In this document: one piece after another, positions 19,473 to 31,317 of the stretch | How positions within the stretch are numbered: the first letter of the stretch is position 1 | How the letters are laid out: each line of letters begins with the position of its first letter | NCBI GenBank assembly: GCA_039720395.1 | Contig: CM077826.1 | Coordinates: forward strand, 25,252,430 to 25,316,429 | DNA from: Liquidambar formosana | Lineage: Eukaryota > Streptophyta > Magnoliopsida > Saxifragales > Altingiaceae | Length of the DNA stretch: 64,000 nucleotides | Direction of reading: 5' to 3' | Program-made: the position numbers and the translations under genes | The notes under the pieces: model-generated | Databases searched by the model: none | What the model was told of the DNA's origin: nothing | Seen by the model: only the letters and a program-made list of their open reading frames with translations

Positions 19473-21690
19473 CTAGGACAAATGGGCTAATAGCATGTAG
19501 AGAGTATCGATGACGAAATAATAGCATGAGTAGAAACATTCCTCAACGAAATTGAACCACCTTCGTCGCCAATGAGGGTTGACATAGAGAACAACTGCGA
19601 CTCCCAGCAAGAACATGATGTAGTATGTGGCAAAACTTGCGGAGAAGACCACAGGATCGATTTCGTACCACTTCCCTTCGCTTTCTTCTGAGGATGCAGC
19701 TTGCGAGTGTGGCGACTAAGCGATGGTGGAGCAAGATTTTTCCGATGGGGGTCCACAAAGGAATGGATTTCCATCATAGCTGCTATTGTCGAATGTCCCC
19801 AATTGCGTTTTCTTGTCTAGAACCCTACCCGATAAGTTGTTATGAGCGACAGTGAAGACGGCCAAGAAATGTAAATTGATTAGTTCTGAGGGGATTTGTC
19901 CACTCAAGTTGTTGTGAGAAAGGTCCAAGGCTCCAAGCTCTCTGGGTTAGGTTCGAGAATGACCTTGGGATGGATCCTTTCAGCTGATTGTGAGACAAGT
20001 TCAGTGCATAAATCCCATTTAGTTTTCCTAGTTCATGTGGGATGTCTCCGGCTAGCTTGTTACATGATAAATCCAAACCAGACATGTAATTAAGGATGTC
20101 ACCTTTGTAGGCGCTAGTTCTATATTTTGTAACAAACTCGACTTCACCTTGTTCTGCATACATGACTTTTGAGTAATCAGTTACAATAAAATTATATAGG
20201 GTACTTTCATATGTATATAATCCTGGCCAACTTTTCCCAACCCATTCTTTTTTGCATAAAGGCATGGTCATTAGCCCCGATCTCCCTGAAGGTGATATTC
20301 TTAAAGCAGCGAGGTATTGACCCAGAAAAAGAGTTATTAGAAAGATCCATTAATCTTATCTTATCCAAATGACACAACTGATGTGGAATCAAACCACTCA
20401 AATGGTTTCCCCTCAACACAAGAACTCTTAAGTTAGAAAGTCCACCTATTAACTCAGGGATGTTGCCAGACATCAAGTTTTCTCCAATATCCAGTGTCAA
20501 TAAAGTCGAGGAACTGAGAAAAGCTTTGGTATTGAACCTGTGAATTCGTTATCTCGCAAATATATATGTGCTCTAGCCTTGGATATTGTATATTTGAGCA
20601 ACTTGGTAAAGATCCCAAAAAAGAGTTATGAGAAAGGTCTAGAAACTTTTCTGGAACTAGTTCGCAAGGGAATAGACCTTTGAATGAATTATTTCTCATG
20701 ACAAGGGTTTCCAAAATCAACATGTCACCTGTCCAATTGTGAATCTCACCTGAAATGTTGTTGCTAATATCCAACTCCGATAGAAGAGAGGATCTGGAGA
20801 TCACACCCGATAGAGTTCCTGTGAATTGGTTGTTGTTCAACTTATATGTGTCAAGTTGAAGTGTTCTGAAAAAACATGGCCATGAAAACTATTATTCGAT
20901 AATTTCAACACACCCAATCTAATACAGCCTGCAATTAGTTGCTTTGGCACTTCTCCAATGAACTTATTATCAGACAAATTCAATTCATCTAAGCGACTCA
21001 TGTCACAAAATGAAGTTGGGATACTACCTTTAAAAATATTTCTGGCTAAATTTAGATTTGCAATGTATAGAACCCTCTTCCATTTATTTTCTAAAAGCCC
21101 GACCAACTTGGTTGTCTAAGATATCTATCCAGTAAACATTTAAGTGAGGATAAGGTGGCAAATGAAATTGAACCCATCAAAGAGTTATTCCTTAGCTTTA
21201 AAACTTGTAGTCTTGTATTGTTCCCAAGCAACAAACTAGGGAACCATCCTTTCAAGTTATTGTGGGATAGATCTACCACTCTTGACTTGTACTGATTCAA
21301 CAGAAACTTTAGAATCTCCCTGCAAAGCTTGTTTAGGTTGCAGGGTGGTAGTAAAAGGACTTCCAACTAAAACATGGGAGCTCAACTTGAAAGTTCAGTT
21401 TCCACCTCGAATTTGTTGTCATCACTTGTAAAATCAACTACCTTAAGGTTGGAATGGTTAGAAAATGAGCTAAATGTGAACCCCCCCCACCCCCTCCCCT
21501 CTTAATCTATTATGACTGAGATCAATGTACTCAAATGATGTGAGGTTGGGTATTGCAATTGAAGAAATATTTCCTGTGAATTGGTTCCTAGAAAGATACA
21601 ATAGTTTGAGAGATGTCAAATTGCTTAGACAACACAGAAAGATCCCATCAAAGTTGTTGAAACTAAGATGGGCGCGCCATTTCCTAATCA
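19473..21690 (-). pseudogene. LRR receptor-like protein (RLP) gene, 5'-truncated and frame-shifted
   Basis: Minus-strand pieces in changing frames spell a plant cell-surface RLP of the RLP9/RLP15/Cuscuta-receptor type. There are many leucine-rich repeats (LNLSDNKFIGEVPKQL, LDISNNISGEIHNWTG, LVLRGNHLSGLIPHQL), the island-like EQGEVEFVTKYRTSAYKGD, then LDLSCNKLAGDIPHELGKLN, the LRR cap NPFLCGPP, one membrane helix (YYIMFLLGVAVVLYVNPHWR) and a short cytoplasmic tail ending at a stop at 19473. No kinase follows. The signal peptide and first repeats are gone; homology ends near 21675. At least six frame breaks are seen, one at a run of eight C (21481-21488). It would have sensed ligands at the plasma membrane. 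Confidence 0.9.
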
Positions 21691-21781
21691 ATTGCTATTC
21701 ACACTTTTTTAAAATACCAAGGCAAAAAAAATCTTTTTTCCAAATCTATGATAAAACGTGCCTAACCACCACGATTTACTC

Positions 21782-22009
21782 AAAATCGTGTCCCCCCACC
21801 ACGATTTTAGGGTTGGTATACATCTTTTATACGGCCAACCAAACTACAAATAAAAATGGTAAACAAACCCTAAAATCGTGGTTGCCATCCACGATTTTCC
21901 TAAAATGTAAAAAGCGCGGGTGGCAACCAGGCTTTTACTATTTTACAGGTTTTGGTTCGCCGTATAAAAAAAGGTATATGGATCCTAAAATTGTGGCACC
22001 CACGATTTT
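21782..22009. mobile_element. Inverted-repeat element with AAAATCGTG/CACGATTTT ends, copy 1
   Basis: The left arm (AAAATCGTG, then CCACGATTTTAG and a GGTATAC block) pairs with the right arm (GTATATG, then CTAAAATTGTGG and CACGATTTT). A related element is at 28471-28585. The interior here has another CACGATTTT pair. It lies just upstream of the truncated RLP gene end. Confidence 0.6.
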
Positions 22010-22661
22010 AAGGTAAAAAACCAACAAAAAAAAAAGAGGAAAAGGGATGATTGCCATCCCATGAAATTATTTTGATAAGGTAGTGGTTTCCTTTCAAATG
22101 AAGTTTATTTTCTCTTCTAACAGACAAAAGGAACTCCACAGGATAATTGAAAGAGAAAAAAAAGGCTCTTTTCAATTAGAAAGTCTTATTCCAAGTCCCA
22201 GCACAAGATGAGTAAATGACAACTCAAAATAGTTAAAGAAAAAAAAAATGAAAAACTCACCATTAAAGAAAGAAATATCAAAGTCAAGCCATGGTGATAA
22301 GAAATCAAAATATGACTGCTCGAAAAGCTATACAAGTTAATACAAACTTTATTCAACTCAGATGCCCCTTGATGCTGAGCTAGCACACAAAGACCTAGGT
22401 CACCTAGTTACCACAGTTACAAAAAAACAGATTCCCTTATAGGAAAGCATGTTTCCAAAGCTTATGTCCAATTGGAAAATATATCCAACATTAGTTTGTA
22501 TAGAGCTGTCTTCTTTCTCTCTTCTTTTTTTCCCTTCCTTTCCTTTTCTTTTGGCTTCAATACCGTTCAACTGAGGCATAGAAAGTAAGCCCAAGAATAG
22601 CCATAATAATTGCACCAATAGAAACGTTGACTCATCAGACAAAGAATGCTTATTTGTACTC
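22010..22661. other. No gene recognised
   Basis: An 80-codon minus frame at 22400-22642 starts with a hydrophobic stretch (LLWLFLGLLS) resembling a signal peptide, but the rest is Lys/Arg/Glu-rich. It cannot be linked to the RLP remains. Confidence 0.35.
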
Positions 22662-22963
22662 TAGAAACTTCTTCACAGCTGCTCGTTTTCTAGCGAAAGC
22701 TCCAACAAACGAACTACAAATATAAGCACCAAAAAAGGGAAAGTAACAAGTCATTAGTCTATTACCACTGTTGGTTTTTAAGCCACATTCAAATCTGCAT
22801 GGATTATCTTCCATTTCCCAGCACTTCTATAGATTCTCCTTATCAAAATGAAAGACACCATCTACCAAAACATGATCATTTTTAGGTTCTGCAAGTAAGT
22901 GCTCAACTTTAATTGCTTCATCTTCTACAGTAGGAATGAAAGATTCACTTACTTTTGACCTAA
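22662..22963 (-). other. Possible exon(s) of an unrecognised, broken gene
   Basis: After a TCTCTTAG acceptor-like site, one minus-strand frame is open for 100 codons apart from a TAG at 22827-22829. It includes VEDEAIKVEHLLAEPKNDH and ends AAVKKFLEYK followed by TAA. Codon content looks protein-like and unlike the flanking AT-rich DNA. I do not recognise the family. It could be a chance frame. Confidence 0.25.
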
Positions 22964-23047
22964 GAGAAAACAAAACAAAAATGTCAACTCACAAAACACA
23001 AGCTTATGCAAAACAAATTGAACCAAGCAAAATAATATATATATGGA

Positions 23048-23820
23048 AAAGTCGCTGCTACAACACCATAGCCGCGGCGCAATGTAGAAAAATATGATCC
23101 ACATTTTCTTCATCCTTTTTACACACTAAGGAAAGAAGCAATATAGGAGAATCCTCCTTTGAAACGTATCATTGGTGTTAATTTTCTTATGAGCTACTAA
23201 CCATGCAAACACTAGTACTTTCAAAAGCACTTTTGCTTTCCAAATCATCAACGAGGAAAGAAAGAACGGATTACTAGGAGTGTCAACCAACACATCAAAG
23301 AAAGACTGACAAGAAAATACACCATGATCATATGCTTGAAACAGAAATCTTATCTCTACCAAAAAATTTAACTAAACCCACATCCTTAGCTCTATCCATA
23401 AGTCTACTCAACACCTCAACTACTAGAATTATAAATAAGAAAAATGAAAATAAAAGGTGACAACAAGTCACCTTGACTCAATCCCCTAGAAGCTTTAAAA
23501 CTTATTCAGGCTTTCCATTAACTATCACAGAAAAATTAGAAGAAGTCAAGCATCCATGTATCCATTTCCTCCATCTACTCCCAAAACCCTTTTTGTTCCA
23601 TGACAAAATCCACAAAATCCCAATTCACATGATCATATGCTTTCTCAAAATCAATCTTAAATAAAATCCCTTCCTTCTTATTACACCTATACTCATCCAC
23701 TACCTCGTTAGGCACTAAGACCACATCGAGGATCTGATGTCCCTCCACAAAAGCACACCAAGCTATTGATATGGTCTCACTAAGAAATATAACAAACATT
23801 AGAACTACATCCAAAAGTAA
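23048..23820 (-). pseudogene. LINE reverse-transcriptase fragment with internal deletion
   Basis: The minus strand first shows RT motif A (FKIDFEKAYDHVNWDF), then degraded downstream RT (WRKWIHGCL, then SVIVNGKP). It then jumps, without the catalytic Asp-Asp box, to the zinc-binding region (IWKAKVLLKVLVFAWLVAHK) and a CKKDEENVDHIFLHC zinc motif near 23050-23110. Several stops and frame changes are present. This is non-functional non-LTR retrotransposon debris. Confidence 0.85.
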
Positions 23821-24039
23821 AATAAAAATGGTTCAAGAAGAAGAAAAAAAAAAGAAGATAAAAGCATGGGTCATTTAGAAGGGCTACTTCTAAAACTAAA
23901 ATAATGGAAGAAGAAGAAGAAGTTTAGGTAATATAAGTTAAGATATGTAAAAGATAAAGGCATGGTCATATAAATTAAAACAAAACATGAAGCTACTTCT
24001 AGAACTAAAATGAAAGGAGGAGGAAGCAGCTAGGGTCTG

Positions 24040-24113
24040 TTACATCATTGTCACGTACTCCTCTTCATCATCATCTTTTTCTTTTGCGTACTCAGTGTCA
24101 TCATGTGGCTGCC
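24040..24113 (-). other. Possible last exon of an unrecognised gene
   Basis: A CTATAG acceptor is followed by an open frame of 24 codons with an acidic stretch (EKDDDEEEYVTMM) and a TAA stop. The composition looks coding. Possible partner exons with GT/AG edges lie toward higher coordinates on the same strand (27826-27843, and the GC-rich block at 28190-28400), but no continuous protein could be assembled. Confidence 0.25.
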
Positions 24114-24776
24114 CTATAGTAAATCGTGGGCTGCCCTCTTGTAAATCATGCCCAATAAATCATTATGTCTCATTTCCCAAGTTTGACTCTATTAGTTCTC
24201 CTCTTTTTCGCTTTTGTCTACTCTTTTAACTTTAGAACTTCAAAAAAATTTAATTTCATAATTATCTTTCAAAAACAAAAAAGGAGAGAGAGAGAGAGAC
24301 TATAAAAGAAGTCAGGAGTACGAGTAAGAAAGATAACTAGTAAACCACTAAACCTCATAAGGAAAATTATTTTTTAAGATAACTAGTAAACCACTTGGAA
24401 CATAAGTTGTGGCATTTAAGGAATTGGTTCATTAGTCATAAAGAATGAGTATTGCCCCTCACCCCAGACTATTTGTTCATCATCCAACTTATTTAAAAAT
24501 TAAATCATCTATGCATTAGGTTAACATATTAGATAGCAAGCATACCTAGTAGAACAGTAGATGATATCCAATATAAAATTGTTGAAGCCCTCTTTAATAG
24601 ATCAATCAACCATTTCTTATCATTTGACGAACAAAAAAAATAAAAGATCAATCAACCCAAAATGCATCAGTCAATCATAGATTTCTCCTAGAGACTGTTA
24701 CTTCAAGCACCAAAAACAAATTGAACAACCAAGGAAGAAGGAACAGAATAACTCATGCTGGTTTGGAAAATGATTC

Positions 24777-25056
24777 CCCATGCTGTTTTTTGAACAATTT
24801 GGAAGGAAAGAAACAAAAGAACATTTGACAGCTTTGAGTCTAACTTATATCAGGTAAGGACAAATTGTATAGGTCTTCTTTTTTGCTGGAGTCGCTTAGA
24901 ATTTTTAGAAGATAGAGCGACTTTCCAAAACTTTAGAGTCAATGCAACTATAGTTTTGATTTTGGTGGTATACTTTTGATATACTTGTACACGGGTTTAC
25001 CCCTCTTTTGCTAATATAATCTTACCTTTACATCCAAAAAAAAAAAAAAAAAATCC
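24777..25056 (+). mobile_element. LINE 3' end with poly(A) tail, plus strand
   Basis: The plus strand encodes the C-terminal end of a plant LINE ORF2 (TIWKERNKRTFDSFESNLYQ), followed by the usual short 3' UTR and a run of A residues at about 25037-25053. The remainder is 5'-truncated. The insertion is opposite in orientation to the LINE piece at 23048-23820. Confidence 0.75.
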
Positions 25057-26454
25057 AAAATTTAATGAAAAGCTTAAAACTTCAATCTACAATTGCTACT
25101 GAAAATTCTCTTACCTGATATCGTGAAATCATGCCAGGGCATGAGATGTCATCAATGAACATAATCTACAGTAGTTGGTGCAGCGTCAGCTCCGTGCCAT
25201 CTATCAAAATATCAAAATAAAGAAAATACAGAATGTCATATGATGGATCACACACACACACACACACACAGAGGTCCATAAACTATAAGTGGCATCATAT
25301 TCTTGCAGATTGGCGAAGGTAGGGCCAATGCCACCTAAATGTATATTTAATAACATTTCTGCAGGTATCTGATTCTGATCTTCCTCAAACCAGAAATTTT
25401 CCAAACGTAAAAAGAAGCAGAATTAGCTTATGGGATGAGTGGAAGGAAATAGTAATTCAATGAAAAATTAAAATGGCAGCAATACAAGTTAAAAGGATTA
25501 TGTCACCATTTCATTTAAATGTTGCAGAACTTAAGCCTATAACTAATATTCCACCACAATATCTAAAACTACTGTGTCAAACCACCTACAGACATTAACA
25601 AAGTCAGCAAGCTAGAGTCCCAAAAAGTGGAAAGTTCAATGGACAGGACCAATGCATTAAAGAAGTTGAACATTCAGTTCTGGACCATAAAAGTGGATGT
25701 TTTATTGAATACAAATTCATAGAGTTCTAGAATATCAAATTTTCTATTACTACTATAAATAGTTGAGTCAAACTTTATGATGATGGATGGTCAAAAACTA
25801 AGAATAAATTATAAGTTGTAACCATTTTCCAGGAAAAATAATTTTCTTAATTTTGTACACAAGAGTAATTAAAGAAGATGAAATGACAACATGCAAATTA
25901 AAATTGTGTAAACAAAGTTGATTGAAATCTAGAAAAATTGTGGGCTTTAACCATCAATTTTGACGCATGTATATATCAATTAAATCCAAAAAAGTCAGTT
26001 GGTCTCTAGTGGCTCTCAATGCACACTTTATAAAGACTCCAAAGGGTTCTTGAATGGCATTCGTTTTCTCAATAATCAATCGAATTTGCTAATAAAAAGA
26101 AAAGGTAAAGACATCATTTAAGCTTGAAATTCTCTCAATCTAATAGATTCAGTCCGATTCGTAAACAGAGGATATCCATCTATTAGAAAAATCGATATGC
26201 ACATTTGCAATAGGAACATAAATTTAAACCATTTACTTGATGCCCAAAATCCAATGAAAAATCCAGCATGATCCCATCAATAACCAAGACATCCCAAGTT
26301 ATCGACTTGTCCAAAAAACCTGTACAACTCCCATCACTATCCATTCAAAACTTCATTACCATACAAGATTCAGATTTCACAATGACATACTAATAAATCA
26401 CATATCAAAACTCTACTAATAAACCTATAGATCTGCTACTTTGGCACCTTTAAT
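25057..26454. other. No gene recognised; CA microsatellite
   Basis: A (CA)n tract is at about 25250-25270. A minus frame at 25282-25404 (FEEDQNQIPAEMLLNIHLGG) could be an exon but has no convincing splice partners. The rest is AT-rich intergenic sequence. Confidence 0.35.
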
Positions 26455-26620
26455 CAATTTTTTTTTTTTTTTTTGATGAAGTAATGATATGTATTGAAAC
26501 AAGAAAGGCTTAACCCTCGTACATACGACATATACAAGTGAAAAGCTTGGCCTCCCAATAAGGTAGCCCTCATTCCCACCACATTTCTCTCTAGTCTTTC
26601 TTAAAATTAAATTATTCATT
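26455..26620 (-). mobile_element. Retroelement 3' tail (LINE-like), minus strand
   Basis: A T run at about 26458-26474 (A tail on the minus strand) followed by TGATGAAGTAATGATATGTATTG and a GGCTTAACCCTCGTACAT block. The same block type recurs after a T run at 34087-34330, so this is a dispersed retroelement 3' end. Confidence 0.5.
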
Positions 26621-28189
26621 TAAGCTTAATTTATTCCACAATAATTGCACTCCTATATGGTTATGTATTGCAATTTATATACAGGGGATACTTCCCCAGT
26701 ATTTTTTTAAAAAAAATACAGGGATACTATTTGTGCTCCAAAAAGGCCTCCCTTTGTTTATACAGAGTTTGTACATGTCACTATTCTTTTCAGGCTTTCA
26801 CTTTTTTCTTTTTTTTTTTTTTTTTAATATAAGTTTTCTAATTATTATTATATTTTGAAATATCTAGTGTTGACAATTGGGTGGGGAATAGGGGTTGGAA
26901 TTTGAGTTATAAAGGCATGTAAAAAGAAGAGTGTTTTCCCATATGTTCATATTATGGGGTTTGAATCTTCTCTTTGAAAGTTTCTCAAACTAAACGTAAC
27001 CCACCCAAAGTTTAGCAGCCATTGACAAATGATTAGTCTCCAAATTCAAAGGTTGCAACCTCTTGGTCAGTTTTACATGGTTTACATGAATAATGTGTTG
27101 TATAACAAAATAAAATAATAAAAAAAATCCCTGAATAATGTTAGCGCAAGCAAGGAAATTTTTAATTAAACCCTATAGGTTTTTCTTTTTTTTTTTTTTT
27201 TGATAAGGAATTAAACCCTATAGGTATGTAGAGCAATTCGTCTTGATACTTAATTACTTCCTTAGTGGAAGTTTTCAAATGAAGTTCAACTCTTCTAGTA
27301 TAGCTAGTCATTAATGGGGTTTTAAATTTTTTACGAGTTTATCACTGCAGACTAGGTGGGTGGCCTTACTCTTATTTGAGGATTTGTTAGCTAGGTCGAA
27401 ATTTGAATATCTCGTTAGTCATCAACCAAAAAATAAAAAGAAAAAAAACTTTTGATGTTGTCGAAATAAACCAGAAATAAAAATATTTAAAAATACCTAG
27501 AGGAGTTGATTCACAATTGACTACACGTATTCAAGAGTCTTAAATGGCATCCGATAAAATGTTTACTTTGAAGATATAGCAGGAAGTACTTCAGGCCTAA
27601 AATCTTCTATTGGTAAAAGAAATAAAAATATCTCTTTCAAGATTATTAAAAATAAAGAAACTATACATAAAAACATTCAAGTCTTAGGCCGTTCTATTCA
27701 AAAGGAAAAACAGTAATGCATAAGGTTTGGGGATTCAATACTAAAATTTACTAAGATAAAATTCATAGCAGAATGTGCATAGTCTGAGATTATATTTTTG
27801 ATGTGCATTTCTTACCTTTTGTTTGTCCAATTCCTGTCAAAGTGTTGGATTTTTCCATGGATTGATTAAGAATAAAGAGAACCCAGTAATATTATACGAT
27901 AGATAGAAACTAAGAAACATAAGGAGGCACAAAGAAGAGCTTGTAAAATAAAAGCACCTCTGAGGGGTATGTGAAATTTGATATTTTTCCCATTGTATTT
28001 CGAAATATATACGAAGTAAGGGAAATTTTTTTTTTTTTTTTCATTTAAATTATATGTTATTTATATATCACGCAGTATGTGAAATGTGCATATTGTGGAT
28101 ATCATGAAGAAAAAAAAATTGTTCGTGAAAGCAAAAAAGAAAGCCGCCCTAGATTCAGAGAGAGAGAGAGGTGTTACCTCTTACCGTTC
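26621..28189. other. No gene recognised
   Basis: AT-rich sequence with several T runs (26814-26825, 27184-27200, 28028-28040). A possible 18-base micro-exon with AG/GTAAGA edges on the minus strand is at about 27826-27843; it is speculative. Confidence 0.35.
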
Positions 28190-28400
28190 TGAATGGGGGA
28201 CCTCGAAGGGTGTCGACGACGGAAGGAGATCGTCCACCGACCGTGGAGCTTCGGCGTCGGCGGCGGATGGCAGATCCTCGGCGTCGACGGCGGATGATGG
28301 AGATTCGACTTCAGCGGCGTGGTCTTCAGCTTCCGTACGACGTGGGCAGCATTGTCTCCGTCTCCGACTTCGGCCGCGTGCTCTCCGGTTCACAAAGATA
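28190..28400 (-). other. GC-rich block, possible first-exon remnant
   Basis: Markedly richer in G and C than its surroundings and open in several frames. On the minus strand an Ala/Glu/Ser-rich frame (AVDAEDLPSAADAEAP) runs into CGGTAAGAGG, a good splice donor. No start codon in that frame is convincing and no family is recognised. It may be the remnant of a gene start, or a CpG-rich promoter piece. Confidence 0.3.
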
Positions 28401-28470
28401 GAACGAGAGCGAGCGATATAAGAGTGAGTGACTGGGAGCGTGAGGTGGGTAAAGGGGATTTTTGTTCGAT

Positions 28471-28585
28471 AAAATCGTGTTTGCCAACACAATTTTGGGG
28501 TCTGTATACCGTTTTTATGCTATCTTCGGTTAGGCGCATAAAAAATGTATACCAAGCTAAAATCGTGGCGGGAAGACACGATTTT
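28471..28585. mobile_element. Inverted-repeat element with AAAATCGTG/CACGATTTT ends, copy 2
   Basis: It starts AAAATCGTGTTTGCC and ends GGAAGACACGATTTT. The inner halves also pair (GTATACCG with TTTTTATGC at left; GCATAAAAAATGTATACC at right). The organisation matches 21782-22009, but the loop is shorter. No coding content. Confidence 0.6.
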
Positions 28586-29956
28586 GTGTCAATCCTCACG
28601 GCTACTCATGATTTACTATAGATTTGGAAAGTAATTTTTAAAAAGCCTTAGGGTGTGTTTGGTTCGGGGAATGGGAATGTGATTACTGGGAATGACCCAT
28701 TACTTGGGAATGGAAATGTGAGGGAATGATACCCATCCCCGCGTTTGGTTCATGGTAATGGAAAGTGTGATTTCCACATAATATTCCCATTACCACGTTT
28801 GGTTGAGTAGGAATGTGATTCCCAAATATAGTAAATTCCCACAATACCCTTACTTTACTAAAATCAAATTTCGAAATCCACCAACACCATTTCCCCCCAT
28901 TAGTTTAACCTTGCCGCACGTTGTCCACCCAAACCTCACGAAGAGATCGAAAACCATAAACCAAGCTTCTTCCTACTGGTACAATCTTCAAGAACAGATC
29001 TACATGAATGGATCGAGTAGAGTATCTTGAAGAACATACATACATGAACATTTGGAGGTGTGTTGAAGCTGAAATTTGATATCGAAGGGAATCTTGTCGA
29101 ACAGATCCACAACCGAACCTGGGCGAAATAATTGTTATAGACGAAGATCGACTCCCGTTCTGTAGAAGCGTCCATTCTTTCCTTGATCTCCTTCGATTTA
29201 TTGTGTTGGAGGTACGAATCTGACTTACAGCTTTTAATTTTTTATTGCCCTAAAAAATTTGATTCCAAAACATGCGTAAACCCTTTAACTTTGGACGATC
29301 ATCATTCTTTATGATAATTCATAAATAGACACTGTATTTGAGAAAAAAAGAAAACACCAATCATACCATTCAATGATAATGTTGTATCATTTTACGAATA
29401 AACCGTTAAATGATTTTTTCAATTGAAAGCATAATTCAGTTTTGTGGAGTTTTTTTATTTTTCTCTTTTCTGTTGTTGTCAAACTTGAGGTGTATTATCA
29501 TCAGCATTGCCTCTTGCTGGATGGAGAAAGTGCTTTTTCATTCTTTTAGTCGTGTAACTTTTATATGTTGCGAAGGTTAAGGAAAAACAACCTGATAAAT
29601 AAATACATAAAAATGGTTAGGGAAAAATAAGCTACTAATTTTCGGCTTCAAATATTTCAAACCCTTTCCTTTTCTTCAAAATAAAATGGTCATCAAAGAT
29701 TGGGTTGAATGACCTTATAAGAGTACGTTGGTGTTATATATGCAATTGATTGTACGACACGCCATGATATGGATAACAAACTTGATAGTAATTTATTTGC
29801 ATAACGCAAGACTTCTAGCAATTTATTATTGATTTTATGAAAATTGTGTTTTTCATTTCTCTCTTGAATGTGATAATCCCGCATTCAGTTAACATTATAC
29901 ACTTTCATATGTTGCTAAAAATTGTTTGAAGGTGATTAGCTAAAGTAATTTCAGTC

Positions 29957-30284
29957 ATGAACAACCAACCCCCACCCAACTGCTTGAGAGCAACTCCTAT
30001 GTTGTGTGATTGTGGACGTCGAGCTATCTTAAAGATATCACACAAGAGATATAGTAAATATTGCCTTTTTTATTCATGCCCCGGTTACATGGTGAGTAAT
30101 ATGGAACTTTGAAAATATGTTATATTATGTTCGTGTAAGAAATGTAATTAACATTAGTTAGGAACATTTTCAGGAAAAGAATGGGCGTGATTGTAATTTC
30201 TTCGCTTTGTGTGGGCCTATAGAAGAAAGCATGCAGAACTCCAATGAGGAGGCATCGACAATAGTCGAATCGAATGTGGAGTAA
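29957..30284 (+). CDS. Small GRF-type zinc finger protein, two exons (81 aa)
   Basis: Exon 1 is 29957-30091 (45 codons), then a GTGAGT donor. A TTTTCAG acceptor opens exon 2 at 30174-30284 (36 codons plus TAA), in phase. The protein has PMLCDCGRRAILKISHKRYS, LFYSCPGYM and, after the intron, KNGRDCNFFALC. Spacing of Cys17, Cys19, Cys41 and Cys52 with the aromatic FY and FF pairs fits a GRF zinc finger, a small nucleic-acid-binding module common in short plant proteins near transposons. The first GRF triplet itself is not conserved. The frame is intact across both exons, which argues for recent coding function. It lies 1.3 kb inside the left end of the Harbinger-like element. Its role is unknown. 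Confidence 0.65.
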
Positions 30285-30754
30285 GATGGGAGATATAATT
30301 ACATTCTACCTACGTCCACGGAGTGGAGGATAATTGTTCGAGTGTTAATAATTTTGGCGATTATGTATTGGGTTTTAAATGTTCTATGACAATTTGTAAT
30401 TTAACATTTTGGATATAATCGATATGGTCCATTAATTAAGGATATTTGTAACTCTATTGTTTTGTAATATTTATAAGCCTTTTTACTAATAGACATTGAA
30501 TGTGGTAATGGAAATATCAGATGCACTTGGCTTTAAAATTTGTGATGAAGTTTCGAATCTGTTTGTGTATGGGATTTGTGACTGCACAACCTTGAAAAAT
30601 GTATACCTGTGTTTGTTTTCTTAAAATGGACCTTGCATTTGCTTCTTCAAATGGACATTACATTTGCTTCGACATGCTTCTGTGTAAAAAAACATGGTTC
30701 GACCAAACTGGGGGTGCGCCGACCATAAAATAACATGCTTCTGTGTAAAAAAAA

Positions 30755-31317
30755 TAGCCAACTATACGGACTTTTAGGTGGCTATATTGCAAGGCAGTGG
30801 GTGTGTCATGTTTAAAAAAAAAAATTTAGCCAACTAGCACCCACTTTTAGTTGTCTGTATTGCATGGCAGTGGGATATGCCATGTGGGAAAAAAAAATAG
30901 CCAACTATACCCACTTTTACTTGGCTAATTTGCAAGGCAGTGGGTATGTCATGTGAAAAAACAAAATATATTATAGCCAACTACACCCACTTTTAGTTGG
31001 CTATATTGCATGGCAGTGGGTTATATCGTGTCAGAAAAAAAATAGCCAACTATTCCCACTTTTAGTTGGCTAATTTGCAAGGCAGTGGGTATGTCATGTG
31101 AAAAAACAAAATATTATAGCCAACTTCACTCACTTTTAGTTGGCTATATTGCATGGCAGTGGGTTATCTCATGTGGGAAAAAAAAAATAGCCAACTATAC
31201 CCACTTGTAGTTGGCTATTTTGTATACCAGATGGTTTTCTCATATGGTACGAAAAAAATTATAGCCAACTACACCCACTTTTAGTTGGGTATATTGCATG
31301 ACAGTTCTCATATCACA
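30755..31317 (+). repeat. Hairpin-unit tandem array, left (8 units)
   Basis: About eight units of ~70 bp. Each contains a perfect or near-perfect hairpin (TAGCCAACTA, a short CCCACTT loop, TAGTTGGCTA), then a GCATGGCAGTGGG block and an A run. Two unit subtypes alternate (with ATTTGCAAGG or ATATTGCATGG), giving a ~145-bp higher-order repeat. The array is the reverse complement of the array at 38172-39131. Confidence 0.92.

Noticed and set aside
28086..28421. Plus-strand 111-codon Ala/Ser/Arg-rich frame
   Set aside because: GC-rich block is open in several frames on both strands; the minus-strand reading with a splice donor is more plausible and even that is weak.
30755..31317. Possible CRISPR-like array because of regular palindromic repeats
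   Set aside because: Units are contiguous with homologous spacers, in a plant nuclear context with no cas genes. It is a tandem satellite-like array.
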